Of a stretch of 64,000 nucleotides of DNA, positions 14,441 through 28,134 are shown piece after piece. The DNA is taken from NCBI GenBank assembly GCA_018697195.1, contig CM031878.1, positions 10,153,566 to 10,217,565 on the forward strand. Direction: 5' to 3'. Within the stretch, counting starts at the first letter, position 1; every line of letters begins with the position of its first letter. The notes beneath the pieces are model-generated. The model did not search any database. It worked only from the letters and a program-made list of their open reading frames with translations, and was not told the origin of the DNA. The DNA comes from Certhia americana (lineage: Eukaryota; Chordata; Aves; Passeriformes; Certhiidae). A program made the translations under genes and the position numbers.

Positions 14441-17400
14441 GTTCCAAGGCATCCCTCCACAGGACATCATTACTTCTTTTGATGTGCTGTAGCCCAGATC
14501 AGCTCATGCCTGGCCCTGTGTCTGGCACGGAGCCCTGCACATTTACCAGCAACACACATCCCAGCCCAGCAGACATGTCTGGTTTGCACAGCTCAGCATG
14601 GTGATGGTGATGGGAGGGCCTGTGCAGCCCTGCCCACCCTGTATGTGTGTCCTGTGCCCAGTCAAGGACACTCTGGTGCAGACCGTGCACTCCTTCGTGC
14701 CCTGGATGGGCGGTCACTAAGTGGCCACAGTGACGTAAAGAGGAAGGCTGCAGGACCAGAGAGCACTCAGGCACTGTCCCCACACCAAGCATCAGGCCCA
14801 GTGAGAGGCTGGGGGATTCCAGCATAGAAAATTATCAGTGGGACATTTTTCTATCTCCTCAAAGAGTTTTAAAAAGCCACCACATGGCTGCATGCCTTCC
14901 TAGTGGGAATAGGACTTAACAACCATTCTTCATGTGCATGAGTGTTTCCCACAGCAAAATTCACATCTTTCTTCCTCCCAGCATTGAAGTAGGAATTTTA
15001 TTTATGTTTCCTATTAACCTAGGAAAAGGTCCCAGTCCACAACCTCCCTTCACTTTGGGAGGGGGCTTAGAGAAAACCCAGACCTAGCAGCCCCAGTAGC
15101 AGAGAGGAAACAGCATTCTGCCAAGTGCAAAAATGAGGAGTAATTTGACAGACTCTCATTTCTACAGTTGCCTCCAGGTGTGGGTGGATGAGCAGAAAGC
15201 CACGTGGTGATATGAAGATTTTGCTGTTCTTTCCCCCCTATTAAAGTCACTTTCTGTCAGCCCAATCCACAGCTCTTGGGAAAAAGTCTCATTAATTTCA
15301 TTTTCAGAATATAAAAGAGCAGATAATCACAAAGCAAAACTCATTAGTGAAGTTTAAAAAGGGAGCTAATTTAAGCAGCATTTTCTTCTCCACTCTGCAA
15401 CACAGTTCTTAGTCGGTTCAGAATTAGGGGCAAATGAAGAAAATATTTCCAGCAGTGAAGAGGAGTTTGCAGCATACCATTAAATTTGCCTGTGGCATTC
15501 CAACCCAAATCCTTTTGCTTAATGTATACAGCTTACTGAGGGCTTATCACAGGAATCCCCATGCATGCCTGAACAAAGAATTCCTATGGACCTATATACA
15601 TAACTAAAAATGCATGCGAGGGTGTTGTGTAGTTTTCCATTTCCTACACCAGAGCTGTGATCCTCGAGGTCAAATTATTATAGGTAGATCCAATAAGAGA
15701 GTTAACCTCCACAGATCAGGCACCAAATACCTGGCCTCTTAGCATCTGGCTCCTTCTGTGAAATTCAAAACCCAGAGCTGGGTGCTAAGCCTCCTTTCAT
15801 TGAGCACATGCAGAGTTAGACCTCTCAGAAGGGCCATCCAAGACAGCAAATGTAAAGCAGGAGCCACTTGGAGCTGGAAATGTTAATTGCAGGAGCGTGG
15901 CCCAAATTCTTGTACCCTCTCCAGGGCTGCGGCATCCGCCCATGTCAGGACTCCAAATAGAGCCTGACCCTGCTCCCTCCCACCAGCAGGCAGCTCTCAA
16001 CAGGCTTCTGTTTTCTTTCTAAAACCCAGGCAGAAAGCTCAAGCAATGTTGGCACTCATGCACATGTCACTCCCTGAAGCTGGTAGTAGGGTATCAGAGG
16101 ATGGCACATGGACCAATGGGCTCCTCCATCAGCTGGGGGAACATCTTCTGCCTCCCAGCAAAACTGCTTTGCTGCAGGTGGCCTGGATGATGTGAACTGA
16201 CTTCCTTAGTTTTCCCTGGAAATCCCAACTTTTGTGATGACTCTAGCAGCAGGTCTTAGCTCTTTGGGTGTGTACGATGTACATGGATGGAGTTCCAGCA
16301 CTTCACAATGGCCATCCCCTGATATTATCCAGGACTACTATGAGCTTCCATTCACTCTTGTAGATATCAGACATACCATCCTTGCAAAGAGCTCTCTACC
16401 TGTAACACAGGTTTCACCTGCTTGAAATCAAGTGCCCTCTCTCTGAATTTTGTTTGCATAAAAGAATAGCATTTATTGATGATTTGGGTCAATTCATTCA
16501 AATATATTGTGATCCTTTTCAATTTCTCTTGCCAGTTGTACAATTTTCCGTTTTGATCACAACATACACAGAAAACTGTGCAATAATTGTCATTGTTTTT
16601 AAACAGGAATGTGTTTGATGACATGTAACAGAGTTGAGTTACTGCTACCCTGTCATAGGACCTGAGTTAAAAAGATAGACATATTTTGTAATGCTATTTG
16701 ATGTGAAATGTATGTAGTTAAAACATATCACTTCTTGTGATGAAATTATTCTTTTAGCAGCGAAATTAAATTTTGTCATTATCTCTGAATCTGAAATAAA
16801 TAATAAAAGGACATGGTAATCTTTTTGCAAAATGTGGACAACATGTCTATCAGAATTGATGTCCACAGACATTAGTGGTAAAATGCTGCTCTGAATTGTA
16901 ACTCTAACATGTATATATGGTGACACCATATTTCTGGTTTTTATGTTTGCTTTGAGCACCTGCACCCAAATTCCCTATTGTGAAATCAGCTAAAGTTGAT
17001 ATAACATAACAGATAACTATATTTAGGCTCAGAAGGAAAATAGGGAGTTTCAGATTACATGGCAGAAAATAAGAACTCCCATTAGACCTGGATAATGCAA
17101 AATAAAAGTTGACTTTCAAAGCCTTACAGCATGAAAGTGAATTATTGAGAGACATTTTTTGTATATGAAAATATTGCTTAAAAATTGTAAGTGTTGCTTC
17201 ACTGGAAAAAAATTCTGGAAAATTAGTATGATTTACACCCTGCAGCATTGCTATAAGTGAGTAGTTCATGAAGTTCCACAGAAACCTCAAATGCATAATT
17301 CCCAAATAAGTTGCATTGAAATGGAATTCAGCAAAATATATTCCCTGATATGCGAAAGGAGAGAGAAAACATCTCTCAACTCCATGCCGCTTGCAAGTCA

Positions 17401-18229
17401 AGGGTCTTATTCCCAGAGAGAGGTACAGCAACCCCTTGCTATTAAAAAGAGGAAAAAAAAAAAAAAAAGTGAAATGGAAACCAGGAGCAGAGTGTGAAGA
17501 AAGATTGTCCTTGTTCAGTCTGCAATAGCAAGCCCAAAAGGAAAATGCTTGCTCAATCCTGAAAACTTGGGAGCACACTGAAAAGACATTGCTGGGGCAT
17601 GGACACAATAACCTCTTAGGCAGAGCAACCATCTAGAGAGTGCTCCCTGCCACCAACATGTGGAAGGCACTACAGCTGCAGAAAGACATGATCTTTCCAG
17701 GAGACAAAGGTTTTGTGGTTTTCCATGGAATGGCATAAAAGTGGAAATATGTCTTTCCAAAACAAGCTTATAACAATGGAGCAAATTAAACAGTTACAAT
17801 CAGATACTTGAGCATCTCTTCCAGAATAGAAGAGCCACTTTTGCCATTGTTCAGTTCTTACATCACTATGAAAAATATCCAAGTCCTCTTTGCTAGGCAG
17901 CTTCCTGCTGAAGTCCTATCAGTTTAATGCTTTCCACTACTCATGTCAGCTAGACTTTCCTTATCTGAAGGCCCCCTTTGACTGAAATGGAATGAAAAAA
18001 GAAAGCCAATATACACTCAGGATGTCTCTATCTGAAAAAGTAGGAGCAGGTAGATAACTTCTATCACATATCCAGGCACTGAGCCAAATTTTCAATGCAT
18101 GTAAACAAGCATAGCTTCACTGAAGCTTGTGGAATCTTGCCAGTAAAAAACTCACTTGAGTCTATCATTCTCTTTAACACTGTACCAAACTGATATCCTA
18201 GGATGAAACCTGAATTCCTTAAGCCAAAA
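14441..18229. other. Intergenic DNA with a GC-richer patch and a long unexplained minus-strand ORF
   Basis: Positions 14460-14825 are noticeably more GC-rich than the surroundings but match nothing I recognise. Between 16904 and 17632 the minus strand is open for 242 codons, unusually long for this composition (see findings). It has no recognisable domain, splice context or promoter, so I do not call it a gene. A run of 18 A residues lies near 17453-17468. Confidence 0.55.
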
Positions 18230-18232
18230 AGA

Positions 18233-18282
18233 GATTAAAAAAAAAAAAAACCAAACCAAAAAAAACCCCAAAACCCACAGAA
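18233..18282. repeat. A/C-rich low-complexity tract
   Basis: An A run of about 14 is followed by alternating short C runs and A runs ('ccaaaccaaaaaaaacccc'). It is the same style of tract as the one flanking the assembly gap at 46398. Confidence 0.75.
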
Positions 18283-18784
18283 AGCAAAGCTGCTGAATTA
18301 AGTGCCTGAAAGAAAATCAGATACCTGAAACTGTAAGTTCTCATTGTAACTGTGATGTAATCTATTCAATGAATATTTCATTTACCTCCAGAAGTTTTAG
18401 GCAAGGTAACTGGCAATGTATCTGTGCACATTACTGTTACCAAAGTTGCAAGATTTCTTTCACTCTGGATGAAGTTAAATGATTGATTTCTGAAAAGTAG
18501 GGTTGAATACCTCAGGCCAGTATGTATAACTTGTTAAAATCACTCTTGTGCACTTAAGACTTACTTCAGATAAATGAGGACAGAACTTGTGTTGAAGTAC
18601 ATAGCCCCTGCATCTTACTTCCAGAAAATGTAGGCACTTGTGCAAATCAAACTTAAATACTGTATGTCAAATGATCACATATGCTGACAAGATTACTAAA
18701 TAGCAAATAGGTAAATACATTCATAATACAAAGGAAAACCTGTTGCATGACTGTGAGCATACGAAGCTTATAAAAGAATAAAAC

Positions 18785-18786
<2 letters not shown>

Positions 18787-18825
<39 letters not shown>

Positions 18826-18925
18826 NNNNNNNNNNNNNNNNNNNNNNNNNNNNNNNNNNNNNNNNNNNNNNNNNNNNNNNNNNNNNNNNNNNNNNNNNNN
18901 NNNNNNNNNNNNNNNNNNNNNNNNN

Positions 18926-18965
<40 letters not shown>

Positions 18966-19011
18966 ATATTTATATACATAGTTTTATATATATATTTATA
19001 TAAAAAATATG
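18787..19011. repeat. (AT)n microsatellite interrupted by an assembly gap
   Basis: Pure AT dinucleotide repeats run 18787-18825 and 18926-18961, on either side of the N block. They then decay into imperfect AT-rich sequence up to about 19011. The true repeat length is unknown because the gap lies inside it. The translated open frame of alternating Tyr and Ile here is an artefact. Confidence 0.95.
18826..18925. other. Assembly gap (100 N)
   Basis: Exactly 100 N residues lie within an AT dinucleotide repeat. A block of exactly 100 is commonly used as a placeholder for a gap of unknown size, so the real sequence may be much longer or shorter. Confidence 0.98.
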
Positions 19012-19197
19012 TAACTACCATAATTTCAAATATTTAAGTCCAGCAGGTCATGAATCTCAGTAAGAAATTTCAATATGAGGATTAATAGTATATATTATTT
19101 AATAATTCACTGTGAATCAGGGCAGGAAAATTATATTTCTAGCTTTAGTATTATTACTAAATTCTTTCAGCAACCATGAGAGCTTCCATTTGAAGAA

Positions 19198-19229
19198 ATT
19201 AATTTAATTAATTAATTAATTAATTTAAT
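19198..19229. repeat. (TTAA)n microsatellite
   Basis: A tandem TTAA/AATT tetranucleotide of about 32 bp, with one slightly expanded unit at each end. Confidence 0.9.
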
Positions 19230-21920
19230 GTCTCAGTCTAAATAGACTTTGAAGACTTTCAGTGGCTAAACTGAAATATATTTTATGTTAGATAAGATTT
19301 TGGGTTATCCAGGATCTAGAACGCTGAACACACCTCATCACCTAATCCATACCTACTGTATATTATTGTCCCTATTGCAGATGTAATAACTTTACTTAAA
19401 ACTGAGCAAATCTGTGTAGGAAAACACAAATCAGCTTGCAATGAACTTAAATTTTTTTTTCATCTACAAGAATACTATCTGAGCAACTTTCATTAACATC
19501 CTTTTCATCTATCTGATATCTGCCTGTTGAAGGTGCAGAAATAGATGCCTGATGGTCTAGCTCATCAAGTCTCCCAACAACTTCCATTCTGGCACAGGGA
19601 AGTTTATATGAGCAAAGACCTCATGTGTCCTTAGGTTTTGAGTCAGATTTCCAACACACAGCTGAGTGGACTGTACAATTTTGAGAAATTCATCATGTTT
19701 TTTTAGTCCTCTTACACTACATTAATTTTATTATTTTTGTTATATGATATTTAAAACTTTATGATAATTTGTGAAATTAATGACACTTTAATTTACACCT
19801 CTCCAGTCTCTTCAGTACAAAATAGTGACCACATTCAGGCATGAAGCACAAGACTTGTCTGACTCTCCCTCCAAGTCAGTTTATAAAAGTTCTTTTCTCT
19901 ATTAATATTTTTCACAGAAAAAAAAATTCTACTGAATAAAGATTTATTCTGCCATTTCCTAGAACAATCTTCAAAAAGGAAAAGGTATTGCGTCCCTCTC
20001 AAATCCCCTCACTCCATGCACACACAACAGTGAGCTCTGGCTAGGATGAAGAAAAATTAGAGAGGATACGATTACTTCTATAGAGAAAGCCTACTCTCCT
20101 CTCTCGCCAACAAGATATTATAGGTCAAGTCAAGTAAGGTCAAGTGAGTTCTTGTCATATCCAAGATCCCTGATTTATTCTGTCAGCTGTTCACTGTCAT
20201 GCAGCATGATGGGTTGAGTGTCAATACTGAGCCAGTGCAAAGCGACTGCACAAGATTTAGACTTGGGTGGCTCATGTTCATTTGAAACACACAGTGAGCC
20301 CTGCTGAGTGATTATGGACATCATGGGAAGTGTGGGATGAACAGTGCATTCGTACACATAATTTATGTGTGGGCCTTCCTTTGCCTTTAAGCACACAGCC
20401 CCTGGGATGGGGAAGTCCCATGGGCTCCTCTGAGTTCTGTTATATCCCAACAGATGAGGAAACACTAAGGAAGTAAATGAGGAAGAGTTGTTGCAGTCAA
20501 ACTCACAACTTTTCCTCTCAGCAAGTGCACCCAAGGTCAGGCAGCAAAACAGAAAAACAGCTAGGATCCAAAGCTATGAGCTCCTCTTTGCCAGCTCGTT
20601 GGGGTGTCTTACTTCCTAGCTCATTTAGGCTACACTTCCAAGGGCTGAAGTTCATCATTTACAATGAAAAAGCAGACTGTATATGCATATTGTAGTGGTG
20701 GTGTGAACACAAGTGAATGATGGCACCAAACCTGTGACTTGTTTTTTGTACTTTAATTGGTAGATTTTTTTTTATTTTTATTTTGGTGGTACTATTATTA
20801 GAGATTAGGCATATTTGTTTATGCTGATCTTTCTCACTCCTTTATAAATACACATTTTCTGTGGGCAGAATGTAAAGCAGAACAGTTGCTGAAAGAGATC
20901 TGATGATTATTGGAACACCCTGAACTTTCTTTAAATCACTAGGTTTTGATAGCCTCAGATATTATGGGCATAGGTTTCAACAGTGCAGGAGTCGAGGGCT
21001 TCTCTTGGAGTGGCAGCTGCAGTCATTCATCAGACATGGAGTCACAGGTACCACAGTTAGATGTAATAGTTGTATCACTGTCCAAAATTTCAATTTGTTA
21101 TAGCATATGACTACAGAATGTAGACACTTCCATATACATAATGCATTTTTGTGCATTAGATTGCGCAAATACAGAAGTTTATACAGAGTTCTTTAATAAA
21201 TGTGGTCACGCTATACTATAAAATACCTATAAACTAGAATACATAGAAGCCAGGTTATGAAGAAACCTTATCTATTGTAAGCAGAACCGTACCTTAAACA
21301 AGAACGTAATGAAACAGTCAACTTCTGCCACACTTTTTTTCTTAATTGCCCTGGTCTGGAGCAATCCATAGACTATTAAGTTTCCACCTCCCACAGTGAA
21401 TGGCTTTGGCACCAGCCTCTTCAATGCCAAAATTTACAGTTCTGCATGGCCTTCTGTGGGAGCCATGACAGACCATGAGGCTGGGCTGATGCTTTGATAA
21501 AAACACCAAAAAAAGCATCATTTCTGTGGACCAAGGAGAAGGGAGAGGATGTTAAAATAACAGGAAACAGTATGACAAATTAGTTTTCTTTATGTACTTT
21601 GATACCACTGGACCTGAAGGAGCTGAATACTGTCAGGTAAAGCAGATAGGACTCCACAGTTATGCTGTGTCTTTGGAGGCCTGAAAGCATTCCCACTAAT
21701 TTCTCTTCAAAGAAACTCAATTTCATTTTGAATTTCTGGTTTGGGAAAGAATTTCCAGTTTCCATTTTTATTCACTTCCTGAAATGTCCCACAATTCATT
21801 CTTTTCTGATATCAAACCCAATAACCATGGAAATCCCTGCTTTTATTGGTTAGGATTCTAAACAGAACACTCAGGCACAGCATAACTTCAAGCAAGTGAG
21901 TAATCCCAGCACTTTGGGCT
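19230..21920. other. Intergenic AT-rich DNA, no gene seen
   Basis: There is no recognisable gene. The longest open frame is 119 codons on the minus strand (20175-20534) and has no features I recognise. AGGTCA nuclear-receptor half-sites occur twice, near 20121 and 20135, within a short AGTCAAGT-rich stretch. On its own this is weak. Confidence 0.6.
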
Positions 21921-22010
21921 ACACCACTGAAGTGAGTGGGAGACTTGCCATTGAATTTTATAGGAGCATTATCGGACTGTAAGTGCTTTGCTGGTTCCAG
22001 GCCAATATTT
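21921..22010. repeat. Probable ancient palindromic MITE-like relic
   Basis: The core reads 'ccactgaagtgagtgggaga' followed by 'cttgccattgaattttatag' and 'gagcattatcgga'. This resembles a very common sauropsid repeat in which 'actgaagtcaatggga' and 'ttgccattgacttcaatggg' form a palindrome ending in 'agcaggatcagg'. The copy is diverged, no target-site duplication is evident, and the family name is uncertain. Confidence 0.5.
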
Positions 22011-25000
22011 TCTCAGACTTTAGAGGAAGCCAGATTGGGCCCAAACTCTACACAGCCTCTCCTAGAAAGACCAAAATAAAAACAAATGATACTAAGCAAC
22101 AGGAATGCACATAGCATAGAGAAAAGGAGCGCTGAACACAAGACAAGCCGAGGAAGTATTACTCATTGTATAGCAGAGAGTGGTGGCAGGTTGTTTGGTT
22201 CACAATATCCTTCCCTCCCAGTTTTGCAGACAGAGAGTTTATCCATTTAGCAAACAAGCATCTGTCTGACTGAGATCCAGAGAGACAAATAAGCCTGCCA
22301 CAGAGCCAGGGATGTACCTTACTCCAGCAGGAGAGTATGCTGCACTGGTTAGAGAACAAGCTGTGCTAAATACTGTGTGCACTGATCATCTGTTTCACAC
22401 AACTATGTCAGCAGTGAGCAGCACAGGCCCCAGCTACAGGCAGAGTAGACAACTGGCTGCAGCCTCCAGCAGAACAAGACTGGCCCTTTTGCTCCTTTAG
22501 TCTGTACCTGCAGATTTGAGAGCAAGAGGGGTGGCCACTGCCCTTGTGGTGGGGCTGTCTCCTCACAGCCAGCACCCTCACATCTCTGCCACAGCAACCC
22601 AAACCACAGTCCAGAAACATCCCCATCTGCCACTGGCAGGTACAACCTTTCTGGAGCAGCAGCAGCCAAGCCTGAGCCAGTCATCCTCTAGTTCCTCTAC
22701 AACATCATTTACGGGAAGTCACCAATTCCTTATTACAGCACTATTTAGCTTAACATATATCTGTTCAAACTGTGTTGGTGCTATGACACTCCCTTACACT
22801 AAGAAATTCTTCCCATATTAGGAATTGTGTAGACACCCATTTTGTCCAACATATTTATCATTTATGTGCACTCGAAGATTGAGATATTACGTGCATGACC
22901 CACTGTATATTTTAGTGTTGGCATCCACCACATGGACAAATAACCATAGCCAGTGATCACATGGCTTCTCTAAACCAGCTGAATCCTACAAGAACACAGT
23001 CTCTCAGGTCAAAAACTTGAATTTGGAATAAAGCAACTTCAGGGATTTCTTTTGTTCTAGGAAGTGAGGGGCTTTTTTCCCTCTTGTGGCTGCATTCGAC
23101 AGTGCCTCCTTAAGCAAAACTAGCAGATATGCCCTTTGGTTCTTATTTTGTTACTCTTTTAAGAATAATTCAGTGACATGTGCTGTTACTCCCATTGAAG
23201 TCTGTAATTATTTTGTGGGTAAGATTTATTCTTCTAAAGCCACAAAACCTAGACTCTTGGTTTTCTGCTATATTTTCTTCAGGAGGAGAACATTTATTTA
23301 CTCCTCTCATTCCAGTCAACCACACAATTAGTCAACTCTTTCAGGCATGAGTATCTTTTTATGAAATAGAAACCAACTAGCAAATGCTGTGTTGTTCCAA
23401 GCTAACTGAAATCTATGCTCTACAGAGCACATGAACAACTCAGCTCCATTAAAGGCACATACCTTGAATTGCTAACCAGCTCTGGTTAGACCAGAGCATT
23501 TTAAATGACAATGTCACATGCAACTTGTGAGTGAGTAAGAAGCTATGCCACTGTGATGTCTCTGGAAATAAGTGCTACTGTTTTCCCCAGGCACTTCATG
23601 ACCTTGTGTGTTGATCTCAGTCCATTTTCCAGGACTGTAAATAAGAGCACTTGGAAAAGCTTTTCTGTTCACACATTTGTAGTTATGAGGGAGAACTCCT
23701 GAATGGAAGCATGGCATCCATCAGGCAAGCACAGCAGGTGGCACAGGACAGACTGCATTAAGCAGATCCTACAGTTGGGACTTCGACAGAATTTTATTAT
23801 GGCAACAAGAGAATATATATTTATCCAAAAAAAATCAAATAGAAAACAGTTATTCCCTTGCACATTAGTAAGCTGGCATGCTTCCAGTTGGCAGTTTTAC
23901 TGTTGGCAACACAAAGAAGTCACTTGCTGGGGTCACCAAACTTCTGGGAATCTGCAATTACTTTTATCATATTATATCATATATGTTATTTTATCATTTT
24001 ATTATCATAAGGAACTTTGTTTGGCCTCCTATATACTCCCAGAACAAGTCTCATTTGGTCAAAATAGTTAAGTCGAACAGCTTCATTCATAGTATTGTAA
24101 ATGTAAAAGTTTCTTTCTCGCCTTTGTCAGTTTCACAGGTGGCAATATTTTCTGCTTTCTCTAATTAGTCTCTATTTGTATTATTCTGTTCAGGGCTGTC
24201 CATACTCAATGATTAAGCAGCAAGTAAGACTGAAAATTGGCTTTTATATCATCCATCCTAGAATGCACAGGAAAAATGTTGCCAGCAAAGTATCTGGCAT
24301 GATATGAACTAGCTCTAACCCTAAAGTCAAAAAAGAAGCCATGGGAAACCTGGGAAACCACAGCCATTCTACCACTTTCACACAAGGAAAAGAAAACCCC
24401 GAGATGGAAAATGACATCTGCAGGATAACATACGTGCTAAAAATGCTGCCAAAACAAGGAAGTACTAAGTCCTCGACACCTGTACTTACCAAAAACACTA
24501 ATGCAAATACAGTGAGTGCCTCACTATTTTAGAAGAACATCTACTCTCCCTTTTCCTGGAATCACCTTTAGCAACTTCAGACACATAAAAAAGAGGAAAA
24601 AATAGAAGCAGAAATAGGTAAATGGGAGATAGCGTAGTTATTGGAAGTTTCTGTTGCTTCCTTCTTGTAATCTTTATAGATTAAATCACCTGCACATTGT
24701 TCTCTATATGTTCAACTATACATATCTGCATTTGCAAGGTCAGACACAGGCACAACCTACCTGGGAGCTCCCACCCAATCTTTGAGAGGACAAATGAAAC
24801 ACAGCAGATGGGCCCATTTCAATGGCTCCATTTCCAACTGCGATAATCTATTACTAGATTTTCAAACCAAAACCTTCTATTTTTACCATACTGGTGCATG
24901 CACTTGGGAGCAGCTACCTGAAAGCAACCTCAAAGATGCCTCACTGTTGTCTTTCAAATTCCTCCTTAAAATTTACTTTGCTAGTGATGTCAACCAAGAG

Positions 25001-28000
25001 CTGAAAACAGCAAAGTGCTGAGATTGTGGCTTATCCCCCTCTTCACTCTTCAGGCACAGCCAAATTTTCTCTTCAGTACTTTTACAGAACTCCTCTTCAA
25101 TGAGGAGGGCTTACTCTGATGATCAGTAGTACTGCGAAATAATAATAGTTCTTCCTTTCACAATATCCATTTCTCTTCACACAATATTCAAGAGTTTAAT
25201 TAAACAAATCATAGCCTGTCAATGGCTTTTATGATTGACTACAAGACTACAAGAGGCCTTACAGAAGGGAGGAAACTTCTCATACAGGAATAAGAGGAAT
25301 AAGACTAAAAACTCACAGCTTTTTGACCTGCTAAAAAGACTACCCAAAAGTGGATGTACTGCACCATCAGTCCTTCACATAACAAAAAGTTCATATGATT
25401 TAATGCAAGATGACTATTCCTTCTTATGAAAAATGAAAAAATATCAGAGGTTTTACCAGTAGTTATTCGTTCCCTGAAGCTGAACAAGAGAACCTGTGCC
25501 AGGAGGAGGAGGAGAAATTGCAGTGATAAGCCAGAAAAAGTCTAAAAAAATTAAAATGCAACAGAAGTGGTAAAGAAAGAGTTTTCTAAAGGATCCTTAC
25601 ACACTTCCATGTAAACATCTTCCTCGTTGTTAAAGTCCTTACTGGCTAAAAACTGATCCAAGCCCTGTAGTACAGCATGGAAAGATGATGAAGAATTGTG
25701 AGACAAAAATTGCAGAATTTCAAGCAGGAGTCAGTCTAAATAGAAATCTTTTTTTCCTCTGGATTTCTAGTCTGATAGGTTAAAAATTTTATCATTCCAT
25801 GGCATTACTAATGCTTCAGAAATGTGGCATTTTATGCCATACTTAGCAACAGGGCAGGAAGAAAGATACTGCCAGTAACAACACTGAAGAAAGGAGGTGT
25901 CTTTTCTCAAAACATCTGGTGTTCAGAGTTTGTTTAGGACCTCCAGCCAAAGTCACTTGTGGCACTGAGGTCTTGTCCATCAATGCCATTAGGTTCCTGA
26001 TCTATTTGGGGAAGAGAGACTGACAGTCATTTTTAATCCCTACCAAAGACATGTTTTCCTATGCAGCCCTTTGAGCTGTCAAACTCTGAGCCAGACCTTT
26101 CTATAGCAACAAAGCACAGTAGGAGTCATGCCTTCTGGAAGCTTGGAAGGGCAGGAAGAGAGATATGCCAGTGTCTCTCTATTTATACCTTTAAAGCCTA
26201 TGAGGAGACTGGCGGGGCATGAGGACCACGGCCAGCTAGGAATTCCTTGCAGAGCTAGTATTGCTAGCAACTTTGGACCTAGATTTCTCTGTCTAAGCTA
26301 ACTGCTACTCTGTGGAAATTACAGCCTGTGTGTTTTGCCAATATTTTAAGACAGATAAATTAAGATATACAGGAAGCTAAGGGATCAGGTGTTTTGTTAA
26401 TCAATACAGACCACATGGTATTTTCAATGGCTTGGTTAAGCAACACAAAATTATCCAATAATTGTGCGGTTTAAAAAATTCCACATGTTCCAGTCTGAAA
26501 CTACCGGAAACCCATTGAAGAGGCTACCAAAACTGCCCACAGAAATGGACAGCTAAAGGATGACCAGCTGTGTGCAATAAAGGCATGTATTTTATACTAA
26601 CAAAACTAATTTATTATACGAGGGAAAATATTTATTTGATCTAGATCTGCATAACATCTGATAAATATTTCTTAGTACATCAAGTTTTTCCCAAAAGAAG
26701 CACCGAAAAGTGGTTTTAACTTTACTCTTAGGGCATTTCTTATTTCTTCCCATGGAAAAATAGATCCTTTCAAATTCTGAGATATTTTCAGTAAATTATT
26801 TAATTTATATTTCTCTTCTTTAATGCAGCCCAAAGCATTCAAACCTAATTTTGCACTTTCCTGTTTCTCGGAGCTTTGCAGCCCCTCAAAACCACCACAT
26901 CGCCACACCTCAAAACAGCTTTGGATCTGCACCCATACCCTCATACTAGTCTGCCCTCTGGAGAAATACAGGCCAGTGAAAGGTTAGGTCAAAGCTGGGT
27001 TTAAGCCTTTGTATTGATAATTTTCAGAGAATTTTGAATTAAACACTCGACTGAAAGATATTTCTGATTATTTATTACTAACTTACATTGTTTCTTCATG
27101 TGCTAATTTTTTAGATATTCTCTGGCAAAGCCTTGCTATCTCTGATCTGTTGATTCATGAAGTTCGTTTTAGCTTTCGTTTTTCAAATCTGGTTGAGGGC
27201 TGCAGAGTTTTTCCTAGGAAAAAAAAAAGAAAGCACTCTCTCTGAAGAGGACCTAGAAAAGTTGGAAGAGTATGTTGGCCCTGTGAGCAGCCATTATCCT
27301 CATTAATGGCTCTTGAAGTTTGGTCCTACCCATCATGTTTCATGTTCTGTCTATAACAAGTCCAGAACTACTTTCTGTAAATGCAAGAGTAATGGCACAG
27401 CAGTTGACAGATGGAGGCATGATCTACTCCTTATGAGAGGTCTCATTCCAGTCCATAATTGTTAGCAGAAATAATAAATATGAAGTTATTTATTACACAA
27501 TGTAGCATTTTGTCACCTAAATCTTTTTCTTTTTTTTTTTCCTGCTTCATCTTAATTAGTACCTGGCCTTTACCATCTGCTGAAGAGAGATATGATAGCA
27601 AACACTAGATTATCTTCACAAGTATCTGATGTAGCTAAACTGCTTCATGTCAGAATTGCCTAAAGTGTTTTTCTCTGAAGGAAATGATAAATCACAGCTC
27701 TCATTTTTCAGTACACGTTCCAAGGCAATGGTTTCCAAACTGTTTTGGACCTTGCCCCACTGTTAACTCTCAGCATTACTTACACGCCATCAATCGCCAT
27801 TACTGTCAAACATTCAGCCGAACTCCCAGGAGAGCATGGCTCAGTGTGCCAGCTATACTCCATGCCCTCACAGGCCACCAGTTGGGACAACCTCCCACAG
27901 ACCCCTAAATAACAGGTTTATATGCACAGGCCACAGTACAGTACAGAATCAAGCCTCCCTTCACCATTTATGATGGAGATCTGAGGCACAAGAAAATTTC

Positions 28001-28134
28001 TGTCTACACTTAAGTCCCATAAGAAGTCAAGGAATGAATAAAAGTCCAGTGTTCACATGAGCTCAATGATATTTTCTCTTTTCATGATGAAAGATTAACG
28101 CCAAAATGCTTTGTTTCTGCAGAGCACAGTACAA
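22011..28134. other. Intergenic DNA, no gene seen
   Basis: No exon or RNA gene is recognised. A GC-richer patch at about 22400-22690 opens several overlapping short frames on both strands, which is a composition effect. Short poly-A and poly-T runs are scattered (for example 27211-27226 and 27529-27541). The remainder is ordinary AT-rich noncoding sequence. Confidence 0.65.

Noticed and set aside
14084..14482. 132-codon plus-strand frame
   Set aside because: It lies almost entirely in an antisense CR1 fragment and has no relation to CR1 proteins in that orientation.
18653..19021. 122-codon minus-strand frame
   Set aside because: It is an alternating Tyr/Ile translation of an AT repeat, running through 100 N.
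20121..20141. Two AGGTCA half-sites as a nuclear-receptor element
   Set aside because: The spacing is too wide for a standard direct repeat, and the words arise from a short AGTCAAGT-rich local repeat.
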